64,000 nt of DNA from NCBI RefSeq assembly GCF_025558425.1, contig NZ_CP094718.1, forward strand, positions 186,001 to 250,000. Reading direction: 5' to 3'. Of this stretch, positions 26,869-37,237 are shown piece by piece. The notes under the pieces were generated by a model, which worked only from the letters and a program-made list of their open reading frames with translations, made no database searches and was not told where the DNA came from. Numbering within the stretch: position 1 is the stretch's first letter; the number at the start of each line of letters is the position of its first letter. The DNA is from Staphylococcus sp. IVB6240. GTDB lineage: Bacteria; Bacillota; Bacilli; Staphylococcales; Staphylococcaceae. A program made the translations under genes and the position numbers.

Positions 26869-27441
26869 ATGAAATGTATTGTGGGTTTAGGAAATATTGG
26901 CAAACGCTATGAGCGCACAAGACACAATATTGGCTTTGAAGTCATTGATGCGTTGTTAGATCAACATCAAATAACATTGGATAAGCAAAAATTTCGTGGG
27001 GCTTATACAATTGCGCGTATCAATGGCGAAAAAGTCATGTTGATTGAGCCTTTAACATTAATGAACCTTTCTGGAGAAGCAGTCGGCCCATTAATGGATT
27101 ATTATAATATTGAAATAGAAGACTTATTAGTGCTTTATGATGATCTTGACTTGGCACAAGGCAATATCCGCTTGAGACAAAAAGGGAGTGCAGGTGGTCA
27201 TAATGGGATGAAATCCATCATTGCACACCTAGGAACAAGTGACTTTAAACGTATCCGAATTGGTATTGATCGACCGACCAATGGGATGTCCGTGCCTGAC
27301 TATGTTCTACAAAAGTTTTCTGATTCAGAAATGAAAACGATGCAACCAGTCATTGAACATGTTGCAAAGGCAGTGGAAGCATTCATCGGCGGTGAAACTT
27401 TTGAGAATGTCATGACACACTACAATGGTGAGATTCAGTGA
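26869..27441 (+). CDS. pth: Peptidyl-tRNA hydrolase
   Basis: Cleaves the ester bond of peptidyl-tRNA released from stalled ribosomes, recycling tRNA. The 190-residue product has the active-site residues N10 and H19 in [18 protein letters not shown], the MNLSG motif and the conserved YDDLDL segment. ATG at 26869 follows TGGAGGA; upstream in-frame starts lack a site. Its last codon overlaps the GTG start of mfd by 4 nt, so the two are translationally coupled. Confidence 0.97.
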   Translation: MKCIVGLGNIGKRYERTRHNIGFEVIDALLDQHQITLDKQKFRGAYTIARINGEKVMLIEPLTLMNLSGEAVGPLMDYYNIEIEDLLVLYDDLDLAQGNIRLRQKGSAGGHNGMKSIIAHLGTSDFKRIRIGIDRPTNGMSVPDYVLQKFSDSEMKTMQPVIEHVAKAVEAFIGGETFENVMTHYNGEIQ

Positions 27442-30400
27442 AACCAATCATTAATGAAATCATAAAGAGAGATACACAGTTTAATGCTTTAATGGAAAAA
27501 GTAGGCGACAATAACCTGTTAGTGACAGGATTGACGCCTTCTGCCAAAGCAGCTATGATTGCAGAGACGTACCAGTCGAGTCATAAACAAGTTTTATTGG
27601 TGACAAATAACTTGTATCAAGCAGATAAGTTAGAAGCCGACTTATTACAGTTTGTGCCGGATGATGAACTGTATAAATATCCTGTTCAAGATATGATGAC
27701 TGAAGAGTTTTCAACACAAAGCCCAGAGTTTATGAGTGAACGTGTCCGTACATTAACAGCACTCGCGCATGAGCGTCGCGGGTTATTTGTCGTTCCATTG
27801 AATGGATTGAAGAAATTACTTACACCAAAAGCATTATGGCAATCACATCAGATGGTTTTAAATATCGGTGATGATCTAGATTTGGATGCATTTTTAACGA
27901 AGCTTGTGAGTATGGGGTATCGTCGAGAGTCCGTTGTAACGAATATTGGTGATTTTTCCGTTCGTGGTGGCATTATTGATATTTACCCACTACTTGGCGA
28001 ACCGGTGCGTATTGAGTTATTTGATACAGAAGTGGATTCCATGCGCTTATTCGATGTGGAGACACAACGTTCATTGGAAAATGTTGATACGATCGAAATT
28101 ACGACAACGCATGATTTTATTATGACTGAGTCGGTGAGATCGCATACAGTTGAAAAATTAACAGCAGCTTATGAAGAAACACGTCCAAAAATTGAAAAAT
28201 CATTCCGCCAAGATTTAAAAGATACGTATGATGCCTTTCATATTACGGATGAAGAACGTTTTGATCCTCAAGTGTTAAGACGATTGATTGCCTTTATGTA
28301 TGAGCAGTCAGAAACCATCATAGACTACTTTAAAGACAATGCGATTGTGTTAGTCGATGAATACCAACGGGTAAAAGAAACTGAAGATACATTGACTGAA
28401 GAGACGACTGACTTTTTACAAAATCTTGTAGAAAGTGGAAAAGGCTTTATCGGTCAGCGATTTATGGATGATGATGCTTTTGAAACACTGATTCGTCAGC
28501 GACAGATTACGTATTTTACATTGTTTACTGCATCGATGCCTGTGAAGCTAGATGAGATTTTCAAGTTTTCATGTAAGCCCGTCCAACAGTATTATGGTCA
28601 GTACGATATTATGACTTCTGAACTTCAACGTTTTATGCGTCAAGAATATCGTATGGTCATTGTTGCGGAAACAGAGACGAAAAAAGAACGTATTCAAGCG
28701 ATGCTCAGTGAGATGCATGTGCCAACATTGTTAGAACCGGATATTGAAGCGATGTTGCCTGGTCATGCAGCGATTGTTGAAGGGAGTTTATCAGAAGGCT
28801 TTGAACTACCCTATATGTCTCTCGTTGTGATCACCGAACGTGAACTATTCAAATCAAGACAGAAGAAGACTTCTAAAAAACGTCGTAAAACATTGACGAA
28901 TGCTGAGAAGATTAAGTCATATCAAGAATTGAATGTAGGGGACTATGTCGTTCATGTACATCATGGTGTGGGACGCTACCTGGGTGTTGAAACACTTGAA
29001 GTAGGCGATGTGCATCGTGACTACATGAAGATTCAGTATAAGGGAACAGATCAGCTATTTGTTCCTGTTGATCAGATGGACCAAGTACAAAAATATGTCG
29101 GTTCAGAAGATAAAACACCTAAGTTATATAAATTAGGTGGCAGTGAATGGAAAAAAACAAAAGCGAAAGTACAAAGTAACGTTGAAGATATTGCTGATGA
29201 ATTGATTGCACTATACAAAGAGCGTGAGCAATCTGTCGGTTACCAATTTGCACCTGATACTGAAGAGCAACATGCTTTTGAAATGGACTTCCCATATGAA
29301 TTGACGGAAGACCAAGATAAGTCAATTCGAGAAATTAAGGCCGATATGGAAAGTGCGCGCCCAATGGATCGTCTACTCTGTGGTGATGTGGGTTACGGTA
29401 AAACAGAAGTGGCCGTACGCGCGGCGTTTAAAGCAGTCATGTCAGGGAAACAAGTAGCATTTCTTGTTCCAACGACGATATTGGCACAACAACACTATGA
29501 AACATTGATTGAACGCATGCGCGATTTCCCTGTTGAAATTCAATTAATGAGTCGTTTCCGTACTGCAAAAGAAATCAAAGAAACAAAAGAAGGCTTAAAA
29601 TCAGGCTTTGTTGATATTGTGGTAGGTACGCATAAGCTATTAGGCAAGACTATTGAATATAAAGACCTTGGTTTGTTAATTGTCGATGAGGAGCAACGCT
29701 TTGGTGTGCGACATAAAGAAAAAATTAAAGCCTTGAAAGCAAATGTGGATGTCCTCACATTGACAGCAACACCGATACCGAGAACATTGCATATGAGTAT
29801 GTTAGGTGTGCGCGACTTATCAGTGATTGAAACACCACCTGAAAACCGTTTCCCTGTTCAAACATACGTCTTAGAGCAAAATGCGAACTTTATCAAAGAA
29901 GCATTAGAACGTGAATTATCTAGGGAAGGTCAGGCTTTCTACTTGTATAATAAAGTACAATCCATTTATGAGAAGCGCGAACAGCTGCGCATGCTGATGC
30001 CAGAAGCGGAGATTGGTGTGGCGCATGGACAGCTGACAGAGCGAGATCTCGAAGAAACGATGTTGAACTTTATTAACGGTGAGTATGACATTCTGCTCAC
30101 AACAACCATTATTGAAACAGGTGTGGATGTGCCGAATGCGAACACACTGATTATTGAAGAAGCGGATCGTTTTGGCTTGAGTCAATTGTATCAATTACGT
30201 GGACGTGTGGGACGTTCAAGTCGTATTGGGTATGCTTACTTCTTACATCCACAAAATAAAGTGCTCACCGAAACAGCAGAAGATCGTCTACAAGCGATTA
30301 AGGAATTTACAGAGCTTGGTAGCGGATTTAAAATTGCGATGCGCGATTTGAATATTCGTGGTGCAGGGAACCTATTAGGAAAGCAACAACACGGCTTTAT

Positions 30401-30962
30401 TGATTCTGTTGGTTACGACCTCTATGCGCAAATGTTGGAAGAAGCGGTTAATGAGAAACGCGGTGTCAAAGTGGAAGCACAGGCACCAGAACTTGAAATG
30501 GATTTACGATTGGATGCCTATTTACCAGCATCTTATATTCAAAATGAACAAGCAAAAATTGAGATTTATAAAAAATTACGTGCAACAGAAACACATACAC
30601 AATTGATGGACATTAAAGATGAATTGTTAGATCGCTTTAATGAATATCCACAAGAAGTTGCCCATTTATTAGATTCTGTAGAAATTAAAACGTATTTATT
30701 ACAAGTAGGCGTGCAACATGTGAAAGATACAGGCAAGACGATTGAAATCTTGTTGACACCAGCAGGAACGAATCGTATCAATGGTGAAGAACTCTTCCGT
30801 CAATCTGAGCCACTTGGTCGTAGTATGACACTGGGTGTGAAAGATGGCAGTATGAAAGTGACCTTGAAGAAAGGTAATCAATGGTTGGAATCACTGAAGT
30901 TTTTAGCGAAGATTCTAGCAGAAAGTTTGAGGTTAGAAGATGAAGTCGAAAGCGGCATTTAA
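27438..30962 (+). CDS. mfd: Transcription-repair coupling factor
   Basis: ATP-driven translocase that removes RNA polymerase stalled at DNA damage and recruits UvrA. The 1174-residue product has the UvrB-like N-terminal module, the RNA-polymerase-interacting domain ([18 protein letters not shown], near 497-514), the helicase motifs [10 protein letters not shown] (Walker A), DEEQRFG and TATPIPRT, the RGRVGRS motif VI, and the C-terminal TRCF domain. GTG at 27438 lies 7 nt after GGTGAG. Its end overlaps the next gene by 23 nt. Confidence 0.97.
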   Translation: MKPIINEIIKRDTQFNALMEKVGDNNLLVTGLTPSAKAAMIAETYQSSHKQVLLVTNNLYQADKLEADLLQFVPDDELYKYPVQDMMTEEFSTQSPEFMSERVRTLTALAHERRGLFVVPLNGLKKLLTPKALWQSHQMVLNIGDDLDLDAFLTKLVSMGYRRESVVTNIGDFSVRGGIIDIYPLLGEPVRIELFDTEVDSMRLFDVETQRSLENVDTIEITTTHDFIMTESVRSHTVEKLTAAYEETRPKIEKSFRQDLKDTYDAFHITDEERFDPQVLRRLIAFMYEQSETIIDYFKDNAIVLVDEYQRVKETEDTLTEETTDFLQNLVESGKGFIGQRFMDDDAFETLIRQRQITYFTLFTASMPVKLDEIFKFSCKPVQQYYGQYDIMTSELQRFMRQEYRMVIVAETETKKERIQAMLSEMHVPTLLEPDIEAMLPGHAAIVEGSLSEGFELPYMSLVVITERELFKSRQKKTSKKRRKTLTNAEKIKSYQELNVGDYVVHVHHGVGRYLGVETLEVGDVHRDYMKIQYKGTDQLFVPVDQMDQVQKYVGSEDKTPKLYKLGGSEWKKTKAKVQSNVEDIADELIALYKEREQSVGYQFAPDTEEQHAFEMDFPYELTEDQDKSIREIKADMESARPMDRLLCGDVGYGKTEVAVRAAFKAVMSGKQVAFLVPTTILAQQHYETLIERMRDFPVEIQLMSRFRTAKEIKETKEGLKSGFVDIVVGTHKLLGKTIEYKDLGLLIVDEEQRFGVRHKEKIKALKANVDVLTLTATPIPRTLHMSMLGVRDLSVIETPPENRFPVQTYVLEQNANFIKEALERELSREGQAFYLYNKVQSIYEKREQLRMLMPEAEIGVAHGQLTERDLEETMLNFINGEYDILLTTTIIETGVDVPNANTLIIEEADRFGLSQLYQLRGRVGRSSRIGYAYFLHPQNKVLTETAEDRLQAIKEFTELGSGFKIAMRDLNIRGAGNLLGKQQHGFIDSVGYDLYAQMLEEAVNEKRGVKVEAQAPELEMDLRLDAYLPASYIQNEQAKIEIYKKLRATETHTQLMDIKDELLDRFNEYPQEVAHLLDSVEIKTYLLQVGVQHVKDTGKTIEILLTPAGTNRINGEELFRQSEPLGRSMTLGVKDGSMKVTLKKGNQWLESLKFLAKILAESLRLEDEVESGI

Positions 30963-32469
30963 TGGTGTCGTTGTCTTAACGGTTGCTTTAATCGCAGTGA
31001 AAGTACTGAGTGCATTATATCGTGTGCCTTATCAGAATGTACTCGGAGATGAAGGACTGTATGCGTATCAACAAATATATCCAATCGTTGCATTAGGCGT
31101 CGTGTTATCGAGCAATGCGATACCAAGTGCTTTTACACAAATTTTAGACGGTCGCCCTCCGAGTCGTCCTATGTTTCGTCGCTTGATTTTGATCATGGAA
31201 CCAATGGGTATTCTTATTTGGGCTCTGTTATATATGGGAGCAGGTCAGATTGCCCGATGGATGGGAGACCCTCAGTTAACGCCTATGCTACAGGCGGCAA
31301 GTGTCAGCTTTCTTGTAGTGGGTATTTTAGGACTGTTACGCGGACATTTCCAAGCACAACATCAAATGAACTACCCAGCTTACTCACAAGTGATTGAACA
31401 ATGTATTCGTGTTGGGATCATTGGTATCGTCATTGTCTATTTTATTCGTCAGGACGTATCGATCTATACAGCTGGGACGTGGGCGATCTATGCATCGACT
31501 GCTGGTTTTATCGTTTCTACATTGTACTTGTGGTGGCGACGTGATACAAAGTCATTCGAGCAACAAGCGCCTTCTCTCCCATTGCGACAATTCTTTATCG
31601 CAATCATTATCTTTGCGGTAAGTCACTTGATTGTGATTTTATGGCAAGTTGTCGATAGTTTTACAATTGTAAACATGTTACGCTCTGGTGCGGGATATGC
31701 ATTTCAAGATGCTATTATGCAAAAGGGGATATATGATCGAGGTGCCTCTTTTATTCAAATGGGACTTATCGTTACCACGACATTTTGTTTTGTTTTAGTA
31801 CCATTGTTGACGGATACGAAACGACGTGGTGCGATTGATGAGATGAATAGTTATGCGAATGCTTCACTTAAAATGACGATTGTTATTAGTAGTGCAAGTG
31901 GTATTGGCTTGATGAACTTATTGCCAAATTTGAATCGGGTCTTTTTTGAAAGCAACGCATTGACGATGACACTGACGATTTATATGCTCACTGTTATCTG
32001 TGTTTCAATGATGATGATGTATATGGCATTGTTAGAGATTTATGAACGTTATCGCTTGATTATAGGTGCCGTTCTAATGGGATTAGTGAGTAAATTAGCA
32101 CTGAATATTTTGCTCATTACACATATTGAGATGCTAGGTGCCAGTCTTGCTACTGTCCTATCTCTAGTGATCACCGTTATGACGCTGCATCAAGGTGTCG
32201 TGCGCTGTTACCAACTTCATCGATTAAAAAACTTTTATGGCAAGTTAGCTGTTTCATTAGTTATCATGACAGTGACTGTTCAACTTAGCCAGTGGCTCAT
32301 ACCTGCTACATCTCGATTCGGTAGCTTATTAGAACTGCTTGTTGCAGCGATGATCGGCGTTTTGACAATCGGATGGATGTTAGTACGTCTTAATATTTTA
32401 GATGAAGAAGAATGGTCACACTTACCATTTGGAGATAAAATGTATAACTGGAAGAAAAGGAGAAAATGA
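30940..32469 (+). CDS. Oligosaccharide flippase / MATE-like membrane protein (SpoVB-PST family)
   Basis: Integral membrane protein of 509 residues with many hydrophobic segments from residue 7 to about 490, giving roughly 14 membrane spans. Related proteins (SpoVB, MurJ, Wzx type) move lipid-linked saccharides across the membrane; the N-terminal block [20 protein letters not shown] is typical of the Firmicutes YabM/SpoVB group. The substrate is not shown by sequence. It starts inside the end of mfd, and its stop overlaps the mazG start, so it belongs to the pth-mfd-mazG-rqcP-divIC operon. Confidence 0.9.
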   Translation: MKSKAAFNGVVVLTVALIAVKVLSALYRVPYQNVLGDEGLYAYQQIYPIVALGVVLSSNAIPSAFTQILDGRPPSRPMFRRLILIMEPMGILIWALLYMGAGQIARWMGDPQLTPMLQAASVSFLVVGILGLLRGHFQAQHQMNYPAYSQVIEQCIRVGIIGIVIVYFIRQDVSIYTAGTWAIYASTAGFIVSTLYLWWRRDTKSFEQQAPSLPLRQFFIAIIIFAVSHLIVILWQVVDSFTIVNMLRSGAGYAFQDAIMQKGIYDRGASFIQMGLIVTTTFCFVLVPLLTDTKRRGAIDEMNSYANASLKMTIVISSASGIGLMNLLPNLNRVFFESNALTMTLTIYMLTVICVSMMMMYMALLEIYERYRLIIGAVLMGLVSKLALNILLITHIEMLGASLATVLSLVITVMTLHQGVVRCYQLHRLKNFYGKLAVSLVIMTVTVQLSQWLIPATSRFGSLLELLVAAMIGVLTIGWMLVRLNILDEEEWSHLPFGDKMYNWKKRRK

Positions 32470-33653
32470 TGACACATCAATTAACAATTATTGGTCTTGG
32501 TAACTATGGTTTGGATGAGTTGCCGATGGGTGTTTATCGCTTAATCACACAACAAAAATGCTTATATGTAAGAACAGCAGACCATCCAGTCATTCAAGAG
32601 CTATCAGATATAGAGATTCAATCATTTGATCATGTATATGAACAATACGATACATTCGAACCCGTATACGAAGCGATTACAACGCAATTGTTGGAACGTG
32701 CACAACAGGAAGATATTGTTTATGCCGTTCCTGGACATCCACGTGTTGCCGAAACGACGACACAGCTATTATTGACGCGTGCAGCAGACTACGATGTTAA
32801 AGTCGTATTAAAAGGCGGACGTAGTTTCATTGATGATATTTTCGCAGCAGTAGATGTAGATCCAAATGATGGATTTACGATGCTTGATGCCACAGCGCTA
32901 GATGTTGTAGCACTGAATCCACGCACGGCAACTATTTTAACGCAAGTCTATAGTGAGATGGTGGCAGGAGAGTTGAAACTGACATTGATGGAACGCTATC
33001 CAGATGACTTTGAAGTATTTATTGTAGATGGCGCAAATCAATCTGGTGCAGCAGTTACCCAAGTGCCACTTTATGAATTAGATCATCAAGCCATTTTCAC
33101 AAACTTAACAAGTGTATTTATTCCAGCTGTGACGGATGAAAAAGCTTTGTACGGTGATTTTGACTTTGCAAATCAGGTCATTGCGCAGTTAGTAGATGAT
33201 GAAACAGGATGTCCGTGGGATAAAGTACAAACGCATGAAACATTGAAACGTTATTTATTAGAGGAGACATTTGAACTTTTCGAAGCAATTGATCATGAAG
33301 ATGATTGGCATATGATTGAAGAGCTTGGAGATATTTTACTTCAAGTCTTATTACACGCACATATCGGTCAGAAGTCAGGCTACATGGATATACGTGAGGT
33401 AGTGACATCCCTATCAGATAAAATGATTCGCCGTCATCCACATGTATTTAATGATGAAAAAGCAGATGATGTGGAAGATGTGATGTCAATTTGGCAGACA
33501 CAAAAAGCCGCAGAAGGTAAAAAAACACGTGTGAAGTTCGAGAAAGTATTTGCACGTCATTTCTTAAAACTGTATGATGAAGTCAAAAATAAGGACTTTA
33601 CAGAAGAAGCGCTAGATCAATATTTGGCACAAGGAGGAAACCATGAGACTTGA
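32466..33653 (+). CDS. mazG: MazG family nucleoside triphosphate pyrophosphohydrolase
   Basis: Cleaves nucleoside triphosphates to monophosphates, removing damaged or surplus NTPs. The 395-residue product has an N-terminal tetrapyrrole-methylase-like domain (LTIIGLGNYGLDEL start) fused to a C-terminal MazG domain, where CPWDK, LEETFE and EELGDILLQV carry the metal-binding E-E-x-x-E and E-x-x-D residues. This fused form (YabN) is usual in Firmicutes. It starts 4 nt before the end of the flippase gene, and rqcP starts 11 nt before its end. Confidence 0.95.
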   Translation: MMTHQLTIIGLGNYGLDELPMGVYRLITQQKCLYVRTADHPVIQELSDIEIQSFDHVYEQYDTFEPVYEAITTQLLERAQQEDIVYAVPGHPRVAETTTQLLLTRAADYDVKVVLKGGRSFIDDIFAAVDVDPNDGFTMLDATALDVVALNPRTATILTQVYSEMVAGELKLTLMERYPDDFEVFIVDGANQSGAAVTQVPLYELDHQAIFTNLTSVFIPAVTDEKALYGDFDFANQVIAQLVDDETGCPWDKVQTHETLKRYLLEETFELFEAIDHEDDWHMIEELGDILLQVLLHAHIGQKSGYMDIREVVTSLSDKMIRRHPHVFNDEKADDVEDVMSIWQTQKAAEGKKTRVKFEKVFARHFLKLYDEVKNKDFTEEALDQYLAQGGNHET

Positions 33654-33900
33654 TAAATATTTAAAAGTATCGCGTCTAATCAAACGCCGTACGCTTGCGA
33701 AAGAGTTGAGCGATCAAGGTCGTGTTGCAGTGAATGGTCAAACAGCCAAAGCAGGTACCACTGTAAAAATAGACGATGAGTTAGTCATTCGTTTTGGTCA
33801 GAAAGTCGTAACGGTTAAAGTAACGGCATTGAATGAACATGCAACAAAAGAAAATGCAAAAGGTATGTACGAGCTTGTTAAAGAAGAACGATTACAGTAA
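33643..33900 (+). CDS. rqcP: S4-domain RNA-binding protein RqcP
   Basis: Binds stalled 50S-peptidyl-tRNA with RqcH and helps add alanine tails during ribosome-associated quality control. The 85-residue product is essentially one S4 domain (MRLDKYLKVSRLIKRRTLAKEL at the start, then GRVAVNGQTAKAGTTVK). ATG at 33643 follows AAGGAGG inside the end of mazG. It lies between mazG and divIC, as in Bacillus (yabO). Confidence 0.95.
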   Translation: MRLDKYLKVSRLIKRRTLAKELSDQGRVAVNGQTAKAGTTVKIDDELVIRFGQKVVTVKVTALNEHATKENAKGMYELVKEERLQ

Positions 33901-33925
33901 TGGATGTTGAGAGAGGTGATGCCAC

Positions 33926-34306
33926 GTGAGCAAAAAAGTGCAAGGTATTGGCAATCAATACACATCAGAAGAAAATGCGAAGCGTCAGCGTCAAGAACGC
34001 TTAAAAAAAGTCGTTAAGAAACGGATGCTCGTATTTGGAGGTGGACTTCTTGCGGTTATTATTGTCTTGTTAATCATGGTGGGCGTACAAATGCACAGTA
34101 ATCAACAAGCCTCTCAAGAGCGACAAGCGAAAGAAGAAGAATACCAGAAGATTCAAGATGAAGAAATTGAATTAAAAGAACGATTGAATAATTTAAATGA
34201 TGATGAATATATCGAAAAAATTGCACGAGATGAATACTATTTGAGCAATGACGGTGAAGTCATCTTTAAATTGCCTGAAGATCAGAAAAATAATCAACAA
34301 GAATAG
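33926..34306 (+). CDS. divIC: Septum formation initiator protein DivIC
   Basis: Bitopic membrane protein of the divisome that forms a complex with FtsL and DivIB. The 126-residue product has a basic cytoplasmic N-terminus, one membrane span (about 34-56), and an extracytoplasmic coiled coil rich in E, Q and K (about 60-100), followed by the conserved EKIARDEYYL motif. The start is GTG at 33926, preceded by GAGAGGTG. It ends the operon that begins at pth; a terminator follows. Confidence 0.93.
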   Translation: MSKKVQGIGNQYTSEENAKRQRQERLKKVVKKRMLVFGGGLLAVIIVLLIMVGVQMHSNQQASQERQAKEEEYQKIQDEEIELKERLNNLNDDEYIEKIARDEYYLSNDGEVIFKLPEDQKNNQQE

Positions 34307-34313
34307 TATAGAA

Positions 34314-34359
34314 GGGCGCATGTTGAAAGTGTCAGAAACAGTCAGCATGTCGCCTTTTT
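34314..34359 (+). terminator. Terminator after divIC
   Basis: GGGCGCATGTTG pairs with CAGCATGTCGCC with one bulge and one G-T pair; TTTTT follows. Confidence 0.75.
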
Positions 34360-34650
34360 GAATTCTGCTAAAACCTAAAGGCTCTTTTCACAACCTCGTG
34401 ATGTCAGTGTTCGAGGAGCAGAATTCTCGACAGAACTCAGTCATTTTGCAAAATCAAAAATCAATTTTGAAAATGACTTTTGTTCTGCTCAAATTCTAAA
34501 TGCTTCTCTCACAACCTCGTGATGTCAGTGTTCAAGGAGCAGAATTCTCGGTAGAACTTCACAGCTCTACAAAATTTGAAAATCAATTTTGATCGCTGTT
34601 CTAGTTCTACTCGAATTCTAAGCGCTCCTTTCACAACCTCGTGATAAAAA
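34360..34650 (+). repeat. Tandem repeat of about 121 bp with conserved hairpin arms (two full units and a partial third)
   Basis: CAACCTCGTG recurs at 34391, 34512 and 34634, so the period is 121-122 bp. Unit 1 opens with GAATTCTGCT (34360), which pairs perfectly with AGCAGAATTC (34417-34426) around a CCTCG/CGAGG inner stem. Between the repeat cores are large palindromes: CAGAAC...GTTCTG around AGTCATTTT...AAAATGACT in the first, and GTAGAAC...GTTCTAC around ACAGC...GCTGT and AAAATT...AATTTT in the second. The arms differ between copies but pair within each copy. It is not a known family to me. Confidence 0.75.
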
Positions 34651-34683
34651 TATTAAAGAAAAGGGTTAAATCGGTTTTTGTCG

Positions 34684-34712
34684 TTGTGTAAATAGTCAAA
34701 CAACCGTATAAT
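34684..34712 (+). promoter_or_regulatory. Promoter for the S1-domain gene
   Basis: TTGTGT (34684-34689), 17-nt spacer, TATAAT (34707-34712), 39 nt before the start codon. Confidence 0.72.
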
Positions 34713-34750
34713 AGAGTTAAATATCGAACTCGGGAGGATTCATTATAACA

Positions 34751-35128
34751 ATGGCAATCGAAGTAGGAAGTAAAGTCAAAGGTAAAGTCACTGGTATCAA
34801 AAAATTTGGTGCGTTTGTGGAGTTGCCAGAAGGAAAGAGCGGGCTTGTGCATATCAGTGAAGTGGCTGATAATTACGTTGAGAACGTAGAAGATCATCTA
34901 TCATTAGGTGATGAAGTTGAAGTAAAAGTACTTTCTATTGCGGATGATGGTAAAATTAGTTTATCAATCAAAAAAGCAAAAGAACGTCCACGTCGACAAA
35001 AACCAGCACAAAAACCGGAAGACTTTGAGAAAAAACTATCTAACTTCTTAAAAGATAGTGAAGATAAACTTAATTCTGTGAAACGTCAAGCAGAGTCAAG
35101 ACGTGGTGGCCGAGGTTCACGTCGATAA
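34751..35128 (+). CDS. S1 RNA-binding domain protein (YabR / general stress protein 13 type)
   Basis: A 125-residue protein with a single S1 domain at about 4-74 (GSKVKGKVTGIKKFGAFVEL, GLVHISEVAD, GDEVEVKVLSI), followed by a basic, low-complexity C-terminus ending in RRGGRGSRR. Such proteins bind RNA; their exact role in staphylococci is not defined. The start at 34751 follows GGGAGGA at a somewhat long gap. It has its own promoter just after the repeat block and a terminator before tilS. Confidence 0.9.
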   Translation: MAIEVGSKVKGKVTGIKKFGAFVELPEGKSGLVHISEVADNYVENVEDHLSLGDEVEVKVLSIADDGKISLSIKKAKERPRRQKPAQKPEDFEKKLSNFLKDSEDKLNSVKRQAESRRGGRGSRR

Positions 35129-35142
35129 GTCATCACAATCTA

Positions 35143-35185
35143 GGGGTTGAGAAACGAAGGGAACTTTGAATCTCAACCTCTTTTT
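35143..35185 (+). terminator. Terminator after the S1-domain gene
   Basis: GGGGTTGAGA (35143-35152) pairs with TCTCAACCTC (35171-35180), then TTTTT. Confidence 0.83.
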
Positions 35186-35243
35186 CGCTGTTAAAGTGAA
35201 GAACCGACAGTGTAAGAAGATTAAATCAAGGAGTGCTTGTGTG

Positions 35244-36533
35244 ATGAAACCATTTTGGCAGTCAACGGATCATATTGTACTAGCTGTATCAACTGGAATT
35301 GACAGTATGGTGCTTTTACATCAATTACTGACAGAATATGCCGATACGTATCAGCAACTCACTTGTTTACATGTGCATCATGGACTGCGAGAGGCCTCTG
35401 ATCAAGAAGCCAAATTTTTAGAAGCTTATTGTCAGGAACGAGGTGTTCCGTTACATATTCACTACTTAGATTTAACAGAAGAGACTGAAGCGGGACGGAG
35501 TATTCAGAATGAAGCCCGACAGTTACGCTATGCTTGGTTTGATGATATGGTGCGAAATTTACAAGCTGATTATTTATTGACGGCACACCATCAAGATGAC
35601 CAGCTAGAGACGATCTTTTATCGTATCTTTACAGGTCGTGTGGATCGTAGTTCATTAGGTATCCCATCAAGTGAACAACGGGAAGGCTATCGTCTAATTC
35701 GACCACTCATCACAACAACGAAGGCACAAATTCATGCCTATCAACAACAGCATGCAGTACCATACTTTGAAGATGAAAGTAATCAAAGCAATGCTTATGT
35801 ACGTAATGATATTCGTAATCGTTTACTACCTCGTATTGAAGAAAATCCACATTTACAAAGTGAGCAATTACTGAAGCTGATGTCGGTTCATGAAGAAGCA
35901 TTAGCTCTTTTTACAGAACAGGCGAGACAATTTATTTCCCGGGAAGTGATCCAAAAAGGAACACAACATTGGGAAGTACCAAGAAAAACATTCAATCAAT
36001 TATCACCGCATGTTAAAATGAAAGTCTTGGACGAGCTACTCCTGCACTTCGAATCAGTCGTGACGGTGAGTGAACGTACGTATCAAGATTGGTTTGTTAA
36101 ACTGCACAGTGATGTTGCACAAACGACATTAATGCATACAAACAGATGGCATGTCGATATCGTGTATGATAAATTAGTCATAGTGCCTGCTAAGACAGAA
36201 ATAGCACTGTCATCACGAGCTGTGACGACAGGAGGCACGTATGATATCGGTTCATATCACATTGAGATTGCAGAAGATATTTTTCGATTGCATCCGGTGT
36301 TATATATTCGAACACGCCAGACCGGTGACCGTGTAAAACTTTCAAATGGACACCATAAAAAAGTGACACGGCTTATGATTGATCAGAAAGTTCCTCGAGG
36401 ACAACGAGAACAGATGCCGATCGTTACAACAGATCAAGATGAGATTTTGGCAGTCGGAACGTGTTACCAACATGCTACATATCATCAATATATACACATT
36501 CAATATTTGGGAGATGACATAAATGAAAAATGA
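35244..36533 (+). CDS. tilS: tRNA(Ile)-lysidine synthetase
   Basis: Adds lysine to C34 of tRNA-Ile with anticodon CAU so that it reads AUA. The 429-residue product has the PP-loop variant STGIDS (16-21), the HHGLREAS segment, the LLTAHHQDDQLET motif and the ESNQSNAYVRNDIRN block, then C-terminal recognition domains. ATG at 35244 follows AAGGAG (35228-35233) by 10 nt. The end overlaps hpt by 11 nt, as in most Firmicutes, so translation is coupled. Confidence 0.95.
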   Translation: MKPFWQSTDHIVLAVSTGIDSMVLLHQLLTEYADTYQQLTCLHVHHGLREASDQEAKFLEAYCQERGVPLHIHYLDLTEETEAGRSIQNEARQLRYAWFDDMVRNLQADYLLTAHHQDDQLETIFYRIFTGRVDRSSLGIPSSEQREGYRLIRPLITTTKAQIHAYQQQHAVPYFEDESNQSNAYVRNDIRNRLLPRIEENPHLQSEQLLKLMSVHEEALALFTEQARQFISREVIQKGTQHWEVPRKTFNQLSPHVKMKVLDELLLHFESVVTVSERTYQDWFVKLHSDVAQTTLMHTNRWHVDIVYDKLVIVPAKTEIALSSRAVTTGGTYDIGSYHIEIAEDIFRLHPVLYIRTRQTGDRVKLSNGHHKKVTRLMIDQKVPRGQREQMPIVTTDQDEILAVGTCYQHATYHQYIHIQYLGDDINEK

Positions 36534-37065
36534 TTTAAAAGATATTTTATTAACGGAAGAAGAAATTCAAGAGATTTGCGAACGACTTGGACGCGTTTTG
36601 ACTGAGGATTACAAAGATAAAGATTTATTCTGTGTTGGGATCTTAAAAGGTTCTATTTTGTTCATGACAGACTTAATCAAACGTATCGACACAAAACTTG
36701 CGATTGATTTTATGGATGTATCAAGTTATCACGGTGGTACTGAGTCAACAGGAGAAGTACAAATTCTAAAAGACTTAGGCTCATCAATTGAAAACAAAGA
36801 TGTCTTAATCATTGAAGACATTCTTGAAACAGGCACAACATTGAAATCTATTACGGAATTATTAGAATCACGTCGCGTTAACTCATTAGAGATTGTGACG
36901 TTGTTAGACAAACCAAATCGTCGTAAAGCAGATATTCAAGCGAAATATGTAGGTAAAGTGATTCCGGACGAATTTGTTGTTGGATACGGTCTTGACTATA
37001 AAGAAGAGTACCGTAACTTACCTTATATTGGTACGTTGAAGCCTGAAATTTACACGCAAGGATAG
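36523..37065 (+). CDS. hpt: Hypoxanthine phosphoribosyltransferase
   Basis: Salvages hypoxanthine and guanine to IMP and GMP using PRPP. The 180-residue product has the PRPP motif VLIIEDILETGTTL (94-107), the flexible-loop region MDVSSYHGGTES and the purine-binding GYGLDYKEEYRNLPYIG near the C-terminus. It starts inside the end of tilS after GGGAG. A short hairpin with T-run follows, then ftsH. Confidence 0.96.
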   Translation: MKNDLKDILLTEEEIQEICERLGRVLTEDYKDKDLFCVGILKGSILFMTDLIKRIDTKLAIDFMDVSSYHGGTESTGEVQILKDLGSSIENKDVLIIEDILETGTTLKSITELLESRRVNSLEIVTLLDKPNRRKADIQAKYVGKVIPDEFVVGYGLDYKEEYRNLPYIGTLKPEIYTQG

Positions 37066-37101
37066 TTATATGATGAAAGACGGGTTGCCATAGGAAGATT
37101 C

Positions 37102-37140
37102 AAAACAGATGTTAGAAACTATGGAAATCTGTCTTTTGTT
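37102..37140 (+). terminator. Weak hairpin with T-rich right arm after hpt
   Basis: AAAACAGAT pairs with ATCTGTCTTTT with one bulge. The T-run is short and within the arm, so termination may be partial. Confidence 0.4.
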
Positions 37141-37237
37141 GTATACAAGTGACATTAAGCACAATTACTAGCAAGAAGACTTTAGATTATGGTAAAATTT
37201 TTGTTAGCTTTATATTTGGAGTAGGAGGAAACGTCGC

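Larger units (their letters stand above)
34307..34683 (+). other. Non-coding region with terminator and tandem repeat after divIC
   Basis: Holds the divIC terminator and then a repeat block described separately. No plausible gene is seen on either strand. Confidence 0.6.
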
